Assembly (NCBI GenBank): GCA_027924645.1
Contig: BSBN01000293.1
Location: forward strand, 9,510,501-9,574,500
DNA: 64,000 nucleotides
Origin: Cunninghamia lanceolata
Lineage: Eukaryota; Streptophyta; Pinopsida; Cupressales; Cupressaceae
Direction: 5' to 3'
Shown: piece by piece, positions 35,437 to 47,774 of the stretch
Numbering within the stretch: the stretch's first letter is position 1
How the letters are laid out: each line of letters opens with the position of its first letter
Notes under the pieces: model-generated
What the model was told of the DNA's origin: nothing
Seen by the model: the letters and a program-made list of their open reading frames with translations, nothing else
Database searches by the model: none
Position numbers and translations under genes: made by a program

Positions 35437-35960
35437 TCAAGTGACAATGTAGCTTAAGAGTTTGCCAGATGTGACACCAAAGACATACTTCTTCGGATTA
35501 AGGCATACCTTGTATTCCTCTAAGCGGTCAAAGATGTTTGGAAGGATGTATAAATGACCTTCTCTTGTGCGTGATTTACCAAGAATATTATCAACATAGT
35601 CCTCCATGGTTTTATGAAACATATCATGGAAAATTATAGTCATTGTTCATTAATAGGTTTCTCCCACATTTTTAAGACCAAAAGGCATTACTTTCCAACA
35701 TTAAACTCCACAAGCACATATGAATGTGGTCTTGTGTTGATCTTCTTCAGTAATCTTGATTTGGTTACATCCAAAAAATCCATCCATTACGGATAACATT
35801 TTGTGTCCAATGTTAGGTCAATTATGAGATCAATGTTTGGTAGTGGAAAAATCATCTTTAGGATATGCTTTGTTCAAATATTTGAAATCTTTACAAGCTT
35901 GGATGCCCCCAATAACTTTTGAAACTGGAACTATGTTTGACACTCTAGTGTAGAAAACAG
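35437..35960 (-). pseudogene. Reverse transcriptase of Tat remnant
   Basis: The RT palm includes VCxDFK-like CKDFKYLNKAYPKDDF near 35900, LSVMDGFFGCNQI, and TMTIIFHDMFHKTMEDYVDN. The YVDD catalytic box reads YVDN, one G-to-A change on the coding strand. Several stops separate the pieces, and only 35437-35643 is open. Confidence 0.85.
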
Positions 35961-36174
35961 ATCACAACCCTAAAGAGTTAAACTAGTTCATCCCTCTTCT
36001 ACGAAACATTGGGGCACAAACCAAGCATGGCTTCTACCCAAGGAGCAAAGCATTATAAGAAGGTTGTGGGTCAAGGGATACCCATTTAATAGAGGATAAA
36101 GTTAAGATTATGGGTCTGAAATCCTTTCTTCACTATTGCATCACCTCTTCAAAATTTAAAACCCTAAGATGGAG

Positions 36175-36422
36175 GTGGCAGTCATGGAGGTGTCGAGGAC
36201 ATGTAAGTTTATTGATAGATGCAACCATAATTGTGGCCTTTTTGGTGACTTCTTAAAATTGTATGTGGATATCATAGGCCATAAAATGTGTGTGAATCTA
36301 GTGGCTCATAACTTTCTACAAGTGGCATTGGTAAAGAAGACATAGGAGGCAATTTCTAACTACGATAGGAAAAGACCCCTCAAAGATATTTGTAAGTTGT
36401 TTGGAAAAAATGAATTGAAAAT
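36175..36422 (+). pseudogene. Unrecognised ORF remnant, left part (split by solo LTR)
   Basis: From ATG near 36172 the plus-strand frame runs MEVAVMEVSRTCKFIDRC, GDFLKLYVDIIGHKMCV, NLVAHNFLQVALVKKT, a TAG, then NYDRKRPLKDICKLFGKNEL. The frame carries on in phase at 37110 if the solo LTR and one copy of its target duplication are left out. It is therefore a real old coding sequence, not a chance ORF. I recognise no family. Confidence 0.45.
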
Positions 36423-37104
36423 TGTTAGAAATGAAGGTGCAAACCACACAACGGAAATCTGATTCAAACCATATTTATATGCTTTAAAAAATGTAGAATC
36501 AATGGAGATTGCAACAAAAATTAAAACCCATTAAACACAGAAATAACATGCATCAAGAACTAAACACATAACATAGTATGTAATGTGGAGAAAACCCTTT
36601 CGGGTAAAAATCTCAACCAAGAAAAGAGGCTCTAAGTTGTATTATCTTCAAATATGAGATTACAATACATGCACTTCCTCTCCTCTCCAAACTTCAATCC
36701 AATGCCACCTATTACTCTCAACTCTGATAAAATCATAGAACAAATATCCTTAAAAAAGGGGTTGCCTTCTAAGGCAAGATAACCAACATAATATCAATCA
36801 TTAGATCTATGACCTAATGATGAATGGTCTAGATTTTGGGGGCGTTTCCCCTGAACCCCACTAGGGCACGCGGCCCCCAGAACCCTTGCCGGGGGGATGA
36901 TCCCTCTAGACCCCTCGCAAGGGGGAAACCCCCCTACGACCCCCCGTCATGGGCGAGTTAGCGTCAAGGAATGGATATAAACATTTAGCTAAAATAAGAC
37001 CACTGCTGGTGAAACCTTTCATCCCTTATGGGTGATTTACAAACAGTACTAGGAGTAATTAATTACATAGGATTTACAAGGTTGATGTCACCTTAATCCT
37101 AACA
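36423..37104. mobile_element. Solo LTR with AAAAT target duplication
   Basis: This 682-bp block begins TGTTAG and ends CCTAACA, so it has matching inverted ends. It is flanked by AAAAT at 36418-36422 and 37105-37109. Inside are a GTGGAGAAAACCC motif like that of the copia LTR at 14300, and a GC-rich patch at 36840-36960 of repeated G4-6/C4-6 runs. No internal domain lies next to it. It is a solo LTR left by LTR-LTR recombination, and it splits an ORF. Confidence 0.88.
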
Positions 37105-37109
37105 AAAAT

Positions 37110-37290
37110 TAATGCATTGCTAAAAGAGTGCCTAGAGCTATTCATGAAAGGGGTATTGTTTAAAAATTTTGAGGAATATAACAGGCACCTATCAAGGCAC
37201 CCAAATATTTTCTCTACATAGCAGTCCAAGTGTTTGAAAGAAATGGGAAGAGGTTTCATTTTCTTGCAATCTTCATAATTGATCTGTAAC
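37110..37290 (+). pseudogene. Unrecognised ORF remnant, right part (split by solo LTR)
   Basis: It continues the frame of 36175-36422: NALLKECLELFMKGVLFKNF, then EEYNRHLSRHPNIFS, a TAG, then KCLKEMGRGFIF. It ends in a TAA near 37280. No family is recognised. Together the two parts cover about 140 codons. Confidence 0.4.
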
Positions 37291-38745
37291 AAAAACCATG
37301 TATACTCCCATTGAGGGATGTTTTTAAATATATAATATATGGGGGTTGCCCCCATGGCAACAACTTGCCTATCAAAAAGAAATGGCATTTCCAAATGACT
37401 TCATCTGATCCCCCAAAAGGTGAAGCAAAACTTTTTTGTTAGCATTTTGATAGGTGCAGAGGAGAGTCCATTAAAGGTTTGATTTAAGCATAGGGTTTCT
37501 ATCCAAGGGGATTTGATCTAACCCCCTTTAATAAAACCCCCTTAGATGGAACATCTCAAAGATTAAATCATTAATATTATATATATAATTTGAGGCAAAA
37601 TTGGTTTGTCCCACAAGTTCACATGCTTCTACTTTCTCTTCTCAAGGAAATAATGGTGGGGCATCTTTTCACCACATCTTTCAAACCAATTAATCACAAA
37701 GGTATGCACACTCTAGATATATATTTCTTACTCAACCTCACATTTACATCTCACTATCCATTTTTCATACATGTTATTTTTAATTTCAAATGTACATGTT
37801 CATAATTTTTTTCGTCACCCCAATTTATGTGCACCCCTTTGTAGTACACACTTGTAATTAAGGAGGAATGCTATCTACTCATTATACTTTTGATTTTATG
37901 CACAAATTTCAAAGTAGGACACACACATATGCTTCAACAACTTAGATTTTTTAAATTTGAAAAATGATATCCTTTTTATTACAAATTATTAATTTTTCTA
38001 TGTATTTCTACCTTGGCATGTATGAACACATACCAAAAACAAGGGGAAAATGTAAAGCAAACAAGTGCATAACATAATACTTTTCTGCTTTAGTAAAGCA
38101 CCACTTTAGGTTGTTACATTAGATAAATGATTTGACTATTTTGTTCACTCACTAACCCAAGACTAAATCTATCACTCAGACCTGCCACTTTACCATATTC
38201 AAAACCCTATTGATCACAAAGAACTGAATTAAGTATAATTAATTGTTTTTTTTAGTTTTGCGTGGAGGTGTACGATTACTTAGCTTGTAATCATGGTTGA
38301 AGTCTACTATCACTGAACAAAATGTAGACAAACATAAGCTTCATAGCTAAAATATAAAATGACACCCACAAGATAAGATAGCTTAAAATTCAAGCTAGGC
38401 CGAAAAGGTATTTGGTCTTTCCAGAAATTGCTCATTTATTTTGTATTTAGTTCATTTGAAATGTCATTATACACCGGAAAAGTGCCATTTGCGTAGATGT
38501 GAATTAAGAAAAAATCCATTGAGAAATCTTTAAAAAACAAAACTTCCATCTCGTCACAACTTTTTGTTCTCTTTTCCTCTGCTTTTTAAATCTATCCTTC
38601 CATCTATTTGCAATGCCACGTAGTTTGCTTCGAAGCAAAAACTCATTCCTAATCTTGGTCTTAAATCTTTATATGATGCTACTCTGATGAAAAAATGAAT
38701 ATGTGAAATCAGACTTACAGAGCCTGATAACCAAGAGAAAAAGCC
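37291..38745. other. Region upstream of the mannanase gene
   Basis: AT-rich DNA of about 1.4 kb with no supported gene. It should hold the mannanase promoter. I see no TATA box that I would place with confidence. Confidence 0.4.
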
Positions 38746-39762
38746 ATGGAAAGAAGAATAGTTGTATGGATACAATGCTTGTTGGTGATTTTATCTTGCT
38801 TCCAAGTTGACAGTAGTTCATATAATGTCATTAGGTGGGATGAAGAACTAAGGCAGGACTTGGAAGAAGATGACAGCCAGGATGATTACTGAAATTTTGT
38901 GCAAACAAAAGGCACACAATTTGTGGTGAATGGTTTTCCATTTTATATTAATGGATTCAACACATATTGGCTCATGTTGCTTGCTGTGGATCCTTCAACC
39001 AAACCAAAAATCAGTGAAGTATTTCAGCAGGCAGCTTCTGTTGGACTTACAGTGGGAAGGACTTGGGCTTTCAATGATGGAGGATGGAGAGCTCTCCAGA
39101 AGTCCCCTGGTGTTTATGATGAAGATGTCTTCAAGGTGAATATTCGAATCATAGATATACATAACCATATATTCTAATAGATATACACTTACCATATGTT
39201 TGGTTTTTCAGGCCTTAGACTTTGTAATCAGTGAGGCAAAGAAGAATAACATTAGGCTTATCCTGAGTTTATCCAATAATTGGGATGGATTTGGAGGAAA
39301 ATCACAGTATGTGAAATGGGGAGTTAGTGCAGGTTTAAAATTAAATTCTGATGACGCCTTCTTTTCACATGCCACTCTCAAGACCTCCTTCAAAGACCAC
39401 ATCAAGGTGCACATAATACAGCCCATAATTTACAATGTAGAAAATATAATGTGTTGTTCATACTTTTTATATTTTTTATTTTTTAAGGAGCTTTTAGTTT
39501 CTAATATGTAACTATATCTTGTGATTGATATATCCTCCCGTGAATTTGATATTTCAGAAAGTTCTAACAAGAGTTAACACAATCACCAATATTGCATATA
39601 AAGATGATCCAATTATATTTGCTTGGAAGCTAATTAATGAACCTCGCTGCATCTCTGATCCATCTGGTGACATACTACAGGTACTTGAATTCTCTCAAAC
39701 TTGCTTGGAGCCCCACATATGCTACTAATATGGGCAATGAACAACTTGCCACCATACACATA

Positions 39763-39899
39763 ATTAAATCCAAATATGTGTGGATTTAATTTGTCTTTTG
39801 TGTTGTTCTCTCTGGTGTAATAATTTTATAATTAAATTTAAATATGTGTGGATTTAATTTGTTTTTTGTGTTGTTCTCTTTGGTGTAATAATTTTATGA
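39763..39899. repeat. Tandem duplication of about 68 bp in intron 3
   Basis: Two units share AAATATGTGTGGATTTAATT, then TTTGTGTTGTTCTCT and GGTGTAATAATTTTAT, with very few differences. Confidence 0.9.
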
Positions 39900-40007
39900 T
39901 AAGAAAATTAAGTTTATATTAGAAAATAGCTGTAGACTCAGAGCATGTTAGTTATTATGAGTGCATACTTTATACCACTTCTATGTTCCAACCACATCCT
40001 GGGCAGG

Positions 40008-40187
40008 AAGATAAGGTATGAAAACAACATAAGAATGCAAATTGTTAATCATTCTAATGTGGAATTTTCTTTTCTTTTAATTTTCTATTAGGTAAGTGCC
40101 TAAGATAAGGTATGAAAACAACATAAGAATGCAAATTGTTAATCGTTCTAATGTGGAATTTTCTTTTCTTTTAATTTTTTATTAGGT
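40008..40187. repeat. Tandem duplication of about 94 bp in intron 3
   Basis: Two units start AAGATAAGGTATGAAAACAA and end in TTTTCTTTTAATTTT(C/T)TATTAGG. They are almost identical, so the duplication is recent. Confidence 0.9.
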
Positions 40188-41876
40188 AATAGTAGGCACT
40201 GGTTCACTCTTGGGACATGCCAGATATTACCTTTGAGTATACCAAAAAAAAAAAAATATTATGAGATAATTTATAAGGATTCACTTACATAGTTTTGAGT
40301 TAATTTTCGTTAATCTAAATTTCATGAGTTGCATTTTAGAAGAACTCATTTTCCATGATTATGAACTTTTTATAAATGATTTACTGTATAGTTTTGAGTG
40401 AATTTTCATGAACCCATGTTTCATGAGTAGTGGTTCAGAAAATCCCATCTCTCATGACCATGAATTACCCCATGAATGGTCCATTCATAACTCATATTTT
40501 ATGAGTAGTGGTTAGAAGAATCCATCTCTCAAGACCGTGAAACTTCATAAAAGGTTTAGTTAGAACTTGTTGCATCTATGTGATGCTCAAAGGAGTGAAG
40601 AACCAAGACTTCCTGGGAGGTGTACTTTTCCCCTCCACAATCAAGCTCACTTAGTTTGTCACTCCATTTACAAAACCTTCAACAAAAGTTGTGCCATACA
40701 AACTATTCATTATAAAGCTCCTAATTCATTCACCTTGGAGATGGGTGACTTCTAAGTAAGTCCCAATAGAAAATACCACTTTAAAAAAAAATGTTATTTA
40801 CAGTTTTATATACATTAGTGAAAATAAGGCTAGTCGTCTTTAAAAAATCCAATTGGGCGATGGTAATTTTTTTAAAATAAGGGAAACTGTTAAGAATTTT
40901 TCAACACTCTTTCCAAATTGTTTTGATTAGCGAGTCAGCATAGTTTTTCCAAATGTCTGTATGATGGTAGGTAATAAGGAGACACCTTTTAAAGTAGCTT
41001 AACTTGGTTACACTCTTCGTACTTTACCACTCCCTTAGGCAGCATTTGGTCATAAGGAGATGTTAGAATAATTTCTCTCTCATGTCTATTTTTCAAACCT
41101 TATACTGGGGACAACAGGAATGGATACAGGAGATGGCTGTTTATGTGAAATCAATAGACAGAAATCATCTATTGGAGATTGGGTCAGAAGGATTCTTTGG
41201 ACCTTCAAGTCCTGACAGAGATGGATTTAACCCCAGCACTTATGCTACACAAGTAGGGACAGATTTCATAAGAAACCACCAAGCTGTAGGCATTGACTTT
41301 GCCTCCGTACATATTTATCCAGATAGCTGGTAAGCAAACACGTCAACATATTTTTCTATACGATAAGATTTTTTTACTGCCGTTTAATTGCTTTTTTTTT
41401 TATTTTCTCTGATCTCTTTCTGGATTGCATGTAGGATCTCACAAGCAATTTCTCCATCTCACCTCACCTTTGTTGATACCTGGATTAAAGCACATATTCG
41501 AGACTGTGACAAGATCCTGAACATGCCTGTTTTATTTACTGAATTTGGGACATCAAGCAGAGATCCAGGGTACAATAGCAGTTACAAAGAGACCTTCATA
41601 CACACTGTTTATGACAACATCTTATCGTCAGCCAAGAATGGAGGAGCTGGAGCAGGAAGCCTGATTTGGCAGCTATTTCCAGATGGGGTGGAATACATGG
41701 CAGATGGGTATGAAGTGGTACTTTCAAAAAGCCCCTCGACGGCCAAAATCATACAAGGGCAGTCAGTCAGCTTGCGCATGAAGTGGGGTTGCAGAAGAGA
41801 TATCATTACTTCTCCGGCTTTTCTCTCATTGACTGCTAATCTTTTAGCTGGAGCGAAAATGGCGGATGAATTATAA

Positions 41877-43381
41877 AGTGTGCAAATTAGTATCTTGCAA
41901 TCAGTATAATATGTGTATGCACTGGAATAATATGTGGCTGTACTGACACAAATATATCACCATCCAGCTCTTTTATGTTCAAGACTCAAAACCATAATAT
42001 TTTATATCTTCTAACTATAGTTAATTTCTTATATACTAGTAACCAGTATTTCTTATATGTTAGTAACCAGACCTTGGTGTGCAATGGGTACGCCAAAGAG
42101 TTGGGGAAGTTCTATTGTCGTGTCTTTAAAATGAATGATGATTGTTTGTATCTCTGTGGTTCATGTTCTTTTTTTTGTTTTTTGTTTTTCTTGAGTGTCG
42201 TGAATTAATTTGCATAATCTTAATGAATTTTAAGATCTTGATATTTTGCTTAGTAGCTACTTCAAAGGTGTGAGGTTTCATGTTTGGTGTGTAGTCTCTA
42301 TTTGCATGCATCCCCTTTCTAAATTCTTGTTCATCCACTACACCTAGGTTCACTTGCATTCCATTAATCATCACCTATGTTTAATAGGCATTGTCTTGCA
42401 AATATAATCATGCCCACCACCTATATCATGTTTATGTATTATTAGAGTACCATCGTGCATCCTCTAATAGGGACATCACACAATACAAGATCGATCAAAC
42501 TTAGTGACCCTCATTAGTTTTATACTTTCACACCTTTGCATAATTTGGAGGTCAAATGGCTTAAAATTAAATTTAGACATGCTATAATTTTAGATTGAGA
42601 ATTCCTAATTGTTTAAAATATTAAAATTCAAGGGAATTTTTTTTTATTTGTTTGAATTTGTAGATGATTTGGGAATGATCTCGAGACCTCAAAAATGGTG
42701 TGCCTTCTATGTCATGTTCCTCTTACAAAAGTTATTTCATAGCAAGATTGAACACAATGGGCTCCCATCACACAAACTTACGCAATTCTCTTAAAAAGTA
42801 TTTTTACTCAATATTGTTGGTCCCTTCATGCTTAGATGCATTCGTGAGACAGTTCAATTTATTTTGTCATATTTTAGATTGAGTGAATAGGCAGTGGATG
42901 GAGTGTGTTACTCTCATACATTAGAAACAAGATAAGCTTAAAACAACAATATATTTGGCTTGGGAATGAAAAGAACAAGCATGCCCCATTTTACATGAAC
43001 CTCATACAAGCTCAATATCTATCTAGTCCAAGTATACATGTCCCAAAAGTATTTACGTACACCAAGCATTTGTTCTCCAAAGATGGTACTATTTTATGTA
43101 TTCTTTGGAAGAAGAGACAAATGACACATTTCCAGACATGAGGCACCTTGCATGAAACATAGAAGTGGTAGGAACAATTGTCTTGATATGTATTTTGTGT
43201 TTGTAGAGGATATCAAGCCTTGGTGGATATGAGGTTAGTGATCATCTCCTCTCATTTATGTTGATAATGCCATTGTAATGAATGGATTTATAGCAAAGCA
43301 TTTGATGGATAACACAATGGAGTGCTCTATTAAATGTCCTATAAGAGAAGCAATAAGGATTGTATAGGGAATTGAAAAGAG

Positions 43382-43466
<85 letters not shown>

Positions 43467-43552
43467 TACTTCTATCTTTGTGCCTCGAGCTCTTTCTATA
43501 TTTTTGTCCCTTTCTATCTAATTATCTCTCTATTCAACCCTCTCTCTTTCTC
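41877..43552. other. Region downstream of the mannanase gene
   Basis: No gene is supported. The frame 42905-43141 (+) looks random. The segment includes a long CT microsatellite at 43384-43454. Confidence 0.5.
43384..43454. repeat. (CT)n microsatellite
   Basis: About 35 uninterrupted CT units, followed by a short GTGTATATATAT tail. Confidence 0.97.
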
Positions 43553-44018
43553 TGATGCAGATTGAAGACAAAGAAACTCCAATGGATTTGTCAATCTTCA
43601 GAGCCTTCAAAAATAAAATACAAATCCACACACAATAGAGGTAAAATTCAAGTAGCTACAGCCCAAATTCATTTACCAATGATACACAAATGATTTTTCA
43701 TCTTTATTCAATTTCAAATATTCACACAAATAAACAACAATTTGTAGGAGAACAAAATTACTTACATTGTTCAAAAATAGTTTTCTTAGTTCCTTTTGAT
43801 ATGACTTCATTCTATATTCATTTCCCTTTATCTAAAACTGCACCTCCTTATTCAAAGTATGTGGCCTCCTTTTTCTTGAAAAATTCCTCTAGATTGGATA
43901 TAGTTCCCTCTCCCAAACCCATCACTTCTTTGCTCCTTCCCAAGTGTTAACTCCCTCCTTCTTCCTCTTGGACGCTTCTTGTTGAGTGCCATGTCTCCCT
44001 TGATATTTCTGGTACTTT
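43553..44018. repeat. Repeat family X, copy 1
   Basis: About 465 bp aligns by eye with 53173-53641 (copy 2): both contain CAGCCTTCAAAAATAAAATA (one base differs in copy 1), CACAAATAAACAACAATT, and CATGTCTCCCTT near the end. Copy 1 is followed by an LTR element and then repeat Y. Copy 2 is followed by a LINE. I recognise no coding function. Confidence 0.82.
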
Positions 44019-44023
44019 CAAAC

Positions 44024-45394
44024 TATTTAATGTGAAAAGAGGTTTTAATTGGTGTATGGGGGTTTTAGTTTTAATCCTCCTTTCCACTAAACATTCCAAG
44101 GGGTTTTCAATTGAGTTGCCTCTCAACTCGAGAGGAGAGTCACCTATCAAGTTGGGTTGCCACAAGGAAAAGCTGAGAAATTTAGAAGTTATCACACAAT
44201 GTCTCTAATTAATGCTTTTTAATGCCCTTGAAACCCTAATTTAAGCAAAATGGTAAGTAAATCTGTAATTTACGACAGATGCTATTGAAATAAGACAAAG
44301 GGCAGAGAACCTTAACTCATTGAACATTTTTGCTGTCTAGAAAATAGAAATGTTAGGGGCAATGGTGATGGCGCCCAAGTCCAAGGTATAGGTTTTTTTG
44401 TGGAATCCTAATCTCCTTCTGATACTGGCTTCCACTATATCTTCTATTTTTGATAATTTAGATGCGAAGGACTATGGTGATGGCACTGTAGTCCACTTAG
44501 GAATCCTCTACCAGATGTTAGAAGCTCTACAAACCCTGATTATCACTGTCTAGTCTATTTCTATAGCTTCAAATGCAGAGGATAGTGTTGATAATGCCCA
44601 TGTCCTGAAATCTTGCACATTGTCTGCTTCTTTTCGGATCCCAAATCTTCAATGTCCTCCAATCTTCCCTACAGCTCCCCTTTCTCCAGATCTAATACTT
44701 ATGACCTGCAATCACAAGGAGTTTGGGAGGGGCTTGTGGTGTTTAGAGGCTTGCCTCGGTCAAGTCCCAGAGAGACATTAAAGTCTTCCAAACACTGTTG
44801 TTAGAGAGAGTGTGTATCCTTATGGGATAGAGGCAAAAATCCAAATGATAATGATGATAAAACACAATAGATGTGACCTTGATGATGAAGCTCTCATGGA
44901 AGGAAGATGCTCTTCAATGCCATGAGGAGAAGATGTGATCCATCCTGCAAAAACAAACACAATAACAATGCTATGCTCTACAACACAATAAAAATCACAA
45001 GTATGCCAATACCTTTCAATTATAAACATCTTCTCTACTTTCTAAGTGATAACCTACACATGCTTATATGTGCAACTACAAATATTCCTACTAAGACTTT
45101 CATAATTAAAACTTATGATGTCAGCCTGGGACCCAAATAATGGTCACAAACCTGACATTTGAATTTACGGCAGACCCAAAATAGGGCTAGACTAGGGTGC
45201 TAGTGCCCAAGTCCACCCCTTGTCTTTGTTTTGGGATCATCAAAATAGTCCCCATTAGGTCCCATTTGTCACAAGGCCTAAGGATTTTCTCATCAAGAGT
45301 CTGAATTATCATGCAAGATGCTCTAAATGCAATCTAAAGACCTGGGAGCTAAACCTTAAAAGAAAAAAGCCCCCAAGGGTGCATTTTTTTGACA
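44024..45394 (-). repeat. Left LTR of protease-only element
   Basis: It aligns throughout with 49317-50681, with moderate divergence and small indels. It is the 3' LTR of a minus-strand element. Its first dinucleotide is TA instead of TG. Confidence 0.85.
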
Positions 45395-45689
45395 TATGTT
45401 CATTTAGCCCCCACTTTAATGTATGTATAAATGCAAGACCAATACATGCATTAAAGTAAGGTCAACAAACACAGAAACATGTCATGTATGAAGAAGATAT
45501 GCCAAACATATTGAAGACAATAACAAGCACGCAAAACACAGAGAAGACAGTTATAGTCACGCAAAATATGGAGAATACAGCATAAAAAATACACAGAACA
45601 TAGAGAATACAGTCAATACAGTGTTTATTTTCTTTTTGATTTTTCCAAATGAAATTCAAAATGCAAGTACAAGTAAAGTAAAGAAATAA

Positions 45690-45885
45690 ATCCCAAAAGA
45701 GTGTAGAGGAGCTCATCACCACTAGTCTTGCACCTTTGGAGAACAAACACGCCAAACAAAATTCTAAGGTGTAGAGAAGCTCATCGCCACTGGTCTTGCA
45801 CCTTGAGAACAAACACACCAAACAAATCCCAAAGTGTAGAGGAGATCATCGCCACTAGTCTTGCACTTTGATAACAAACATGCCA
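45690..45885. repeat. Three tandem units of about 66 bp
   Basis: Three imperfect copies carry GTGTAGAGGAGCTCATC, CTAGTCTTGCAC and GAACAAACACGCCAAAC. They lie in the untranslated-looking 3' part of the protease-only element. Confidence 0.85.
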
Positions 45886-47774
45886 TACACACACACACAC
45901 ATGGAAGACATAGAGAAAACACATCAAACAAGCAATGGAGTGAAACTATTGCTAGGATTGTCACCATCTTAGGCACATTACAAGCACACACTAATGATCA
46001 AGGGCTTCACCACAACAACCATCAAAAACATGCTTAAGGGTTGAGTTAGTCACAAAACTGCTCCCCGCCTCGCAATGAGGACTTTCGAAAATGACAGGAT
46101 GTGCACTCTCCACAAGAAATACGCCATCCCTTCCTCGTGATGAGGGCTTACTAGATAATAGGATATGCTCGATATCCTACCTCCGTAGAGGGCTTAAATG
46201 ATTGTGATTGATTTTTAGATTGTTCAAACACGCTTTACTATCATCTAAAGAAGACAACTTACCTTATATATGCCCCCACCTTAAGGTGGTTGATATCACG
46301 TATCGATATCAAGCACATTAAGGTTGGAAGAAAATACACAAGGGAACACAAGCTCTCACAAAGCCCATGCCCCCCAGAGGTGACATGTACTTTATGATTG
46401 CCAAATGTTCCCACAAACACACAATTTCTTACAAGAAAGGTGTTAGTGTCCAAATAATCATGATAAACAATAATGCATATGATCAACTATATGAAAGAGC
46501 CAAGCAAGGCAAAAGACAAAGTGTGCGGAGCAGTAGTATTGTTTAAAGTGTTGTTAGCAAGATAAGATAACATCTACATCAACATCAACATCAAGATAGA
46601 GAAATCACATAGAGTGATTCCACTAGCCAAGCGTCAGATAGTATGTAACAACCCTGTCATCATGTATGGACTAGGTCCATTTTTTTATTACTCACTAAAG
46701 GGACACTAGGTCCACTTCAGTATGATATGTTTTTCATCATCCACCAGCTAGGTGGAAACACTAGAGGAAGGTAAACAATAAATTAGAGAGGAGAACAAGT
46801 GCTTTAGGGACAGGGCATGTAGGAGGGTGCCTCCTAGTCACCAACCGTGATGCTATGTCTGTAAGACAGAACACACAATGATGAAAATAAAGGAGAGGAA
46901 ATATAGAAGAATAATGATACAAATAGAAGAATATCACATAAGAGGTGGTCTCCTAGTTTCCTTGACCTTACAAGAGAATCAAGGGTCATCCTAGGAGACC
47001 TAACAACACATAACACATCACGGGGGAAACACAACATGGAGGTAAAGGGTTAGAGATACTTACCTGTAGAGAGGTTCATGCTAGAAGTCATCATCGAGGA
47101 GGTCATCATCCTTCTAGTCTTGAATTGTAGATGAAAGAGGCGTATAAGGCACTAAATCCCAACTGTTGTTCTTGTTTTTCTCATCTGTAAGGTCTTCTTG
47201 ATTTGTTTCAATATTAGGTTGAATGTTCTCTTGTTTATTTGTGATCCGTTAGGCAAAGGCTTGTCTCCTCCTCCTTCTTTGTTTTTCTAGTCTATTTCTT
47301 CTTGTCTTAATGCTTATTTTGTCATTGTTGTATTTTTCCATAGTTTGTATAGTAGAGGAGGAAGCACCATGTTCAAATCTCATTGGTCTTGGTGAAATAT
47401 TTTGTTGTCCATGAAAGCCTCCCAATCCCTATAAGGATGACAAGGGAGGTACCTCAGCATAAATGCCATCTCTCCATGGACAGGATGGGTTATGGAACCA
47501 TTCCTTATCCACATTTCTCATGCCAAAAATTTCATCAAAGCCATAATAATCTTGTTTTATGCTTGCTTCTAGTTCTTCTCTTATTGGTTGCAAAGGAGAC
47601 CTGGCCACTAGAGCTAGTTGTTTTGCTTTGTATTTTCTGTATTCTATGAAAGTTCTATCTCTTCATGGCTCAGGATCTGTCTCAGGTTGCGGCCAAAACT
47701 AATCAAGAATAAAGTGCTTGTCCTTAGCTAGAGGTTGATAATTGTTATGATGGATGGTACGGATCTCTCCACGC
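45886..47774. other. Interior of protease-only element, unassigned
   Basis: No RT, RNase H or integrase motif is seen on either strand. On the minus strand near 47480-47700 a coding-like run reads RDRTFIEYRKYKAKQLALVA and EASIKQDYYGFDEIFGMRN, which may belong to the polyprotein after the protease. I recognise no domain in it. Confidence 0.5.

Larger units (their letters stand above)
32950..35960 (-). mobile_element. Tat-lineage Ty3/gypsy remnant
   Basis: The minus strand, read from 35960 leftwards, has RT (VMDGFFGCNQIKITEEDQ, ICACGV then MPFGLKNVG, FHDMFHKTMEDYVDNILGKS), first RNase H (34939-35193), a second RNase H-like segment (34440-34740), integrase and the integrase C-terminus (32974-33288). 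The extra RNase H marks the Tat/Ogre branch. The copia insertion at 14123-32797 abuts its 3' side. No LTRs, gag or protease are seen to the right, where similarity stops near 35960, so the 5' half is missing. Confidence 0.85.
39681..41117 (+). other. Mannanase intron 3, expanded by local duplications
   Basis: This 1437-bp intron sits between exons for GDILQ and EWIQEM. The other introns are 76, 151 and 105 bp. It contains two head-to-tail duplications (39763-39899 and 40008-40187) and a weaker repeat of a CATGAG(T)-containing unit at 40320-40560. No mobile element is recognised in it. Confidence 0.8.
38746..41876 (+). pseudogene. Mannan endo-1,4-beta-mannosidase (GH5), five exons, one premature stop
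   Basis: The enzyme hydrolyses beta-1,4 bonds in mannans of the cell wall and is normally secreted. Exons: 38746-39135, 39212-39406, 39558-39680, 41118-41329, 41435-41876, all with GT/AG borders and consistent phase, giving 453 codons plus stop. Residues 1-24 form a hydrophobic signal-peptide-like start. Family landmarks follow: [56 protein letters not shown] (acid/base Glu223), [11 protein letters not shown], and LFTEFGTSS (nucleophile Glu343), then WQLFPDGVEYMADGYEVVLS. The length is normal for plant mannanases. The one break is TGA at 38890 (codon 49), where plant homologues carry Trp (TGG). Either this is a very young pseudogene or the base is wrong. No in-frame start after the stop would keep the signal peptide. 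Confidence 0.9.

Noticed and set aside
38746..41876. Selenocysteine use for the TGA in the mannanase
   Set aside because: Land plants lack selenoprotein machinery, and the position matches a conserved Trp.
45462..45991. Hydrophobic minus-strand ORFs resembling membrane proteins
   Set aside because: They overlap the tandem 66-bp units and a Cys/Phe-rich low-complexity tract of the LTR element interior.
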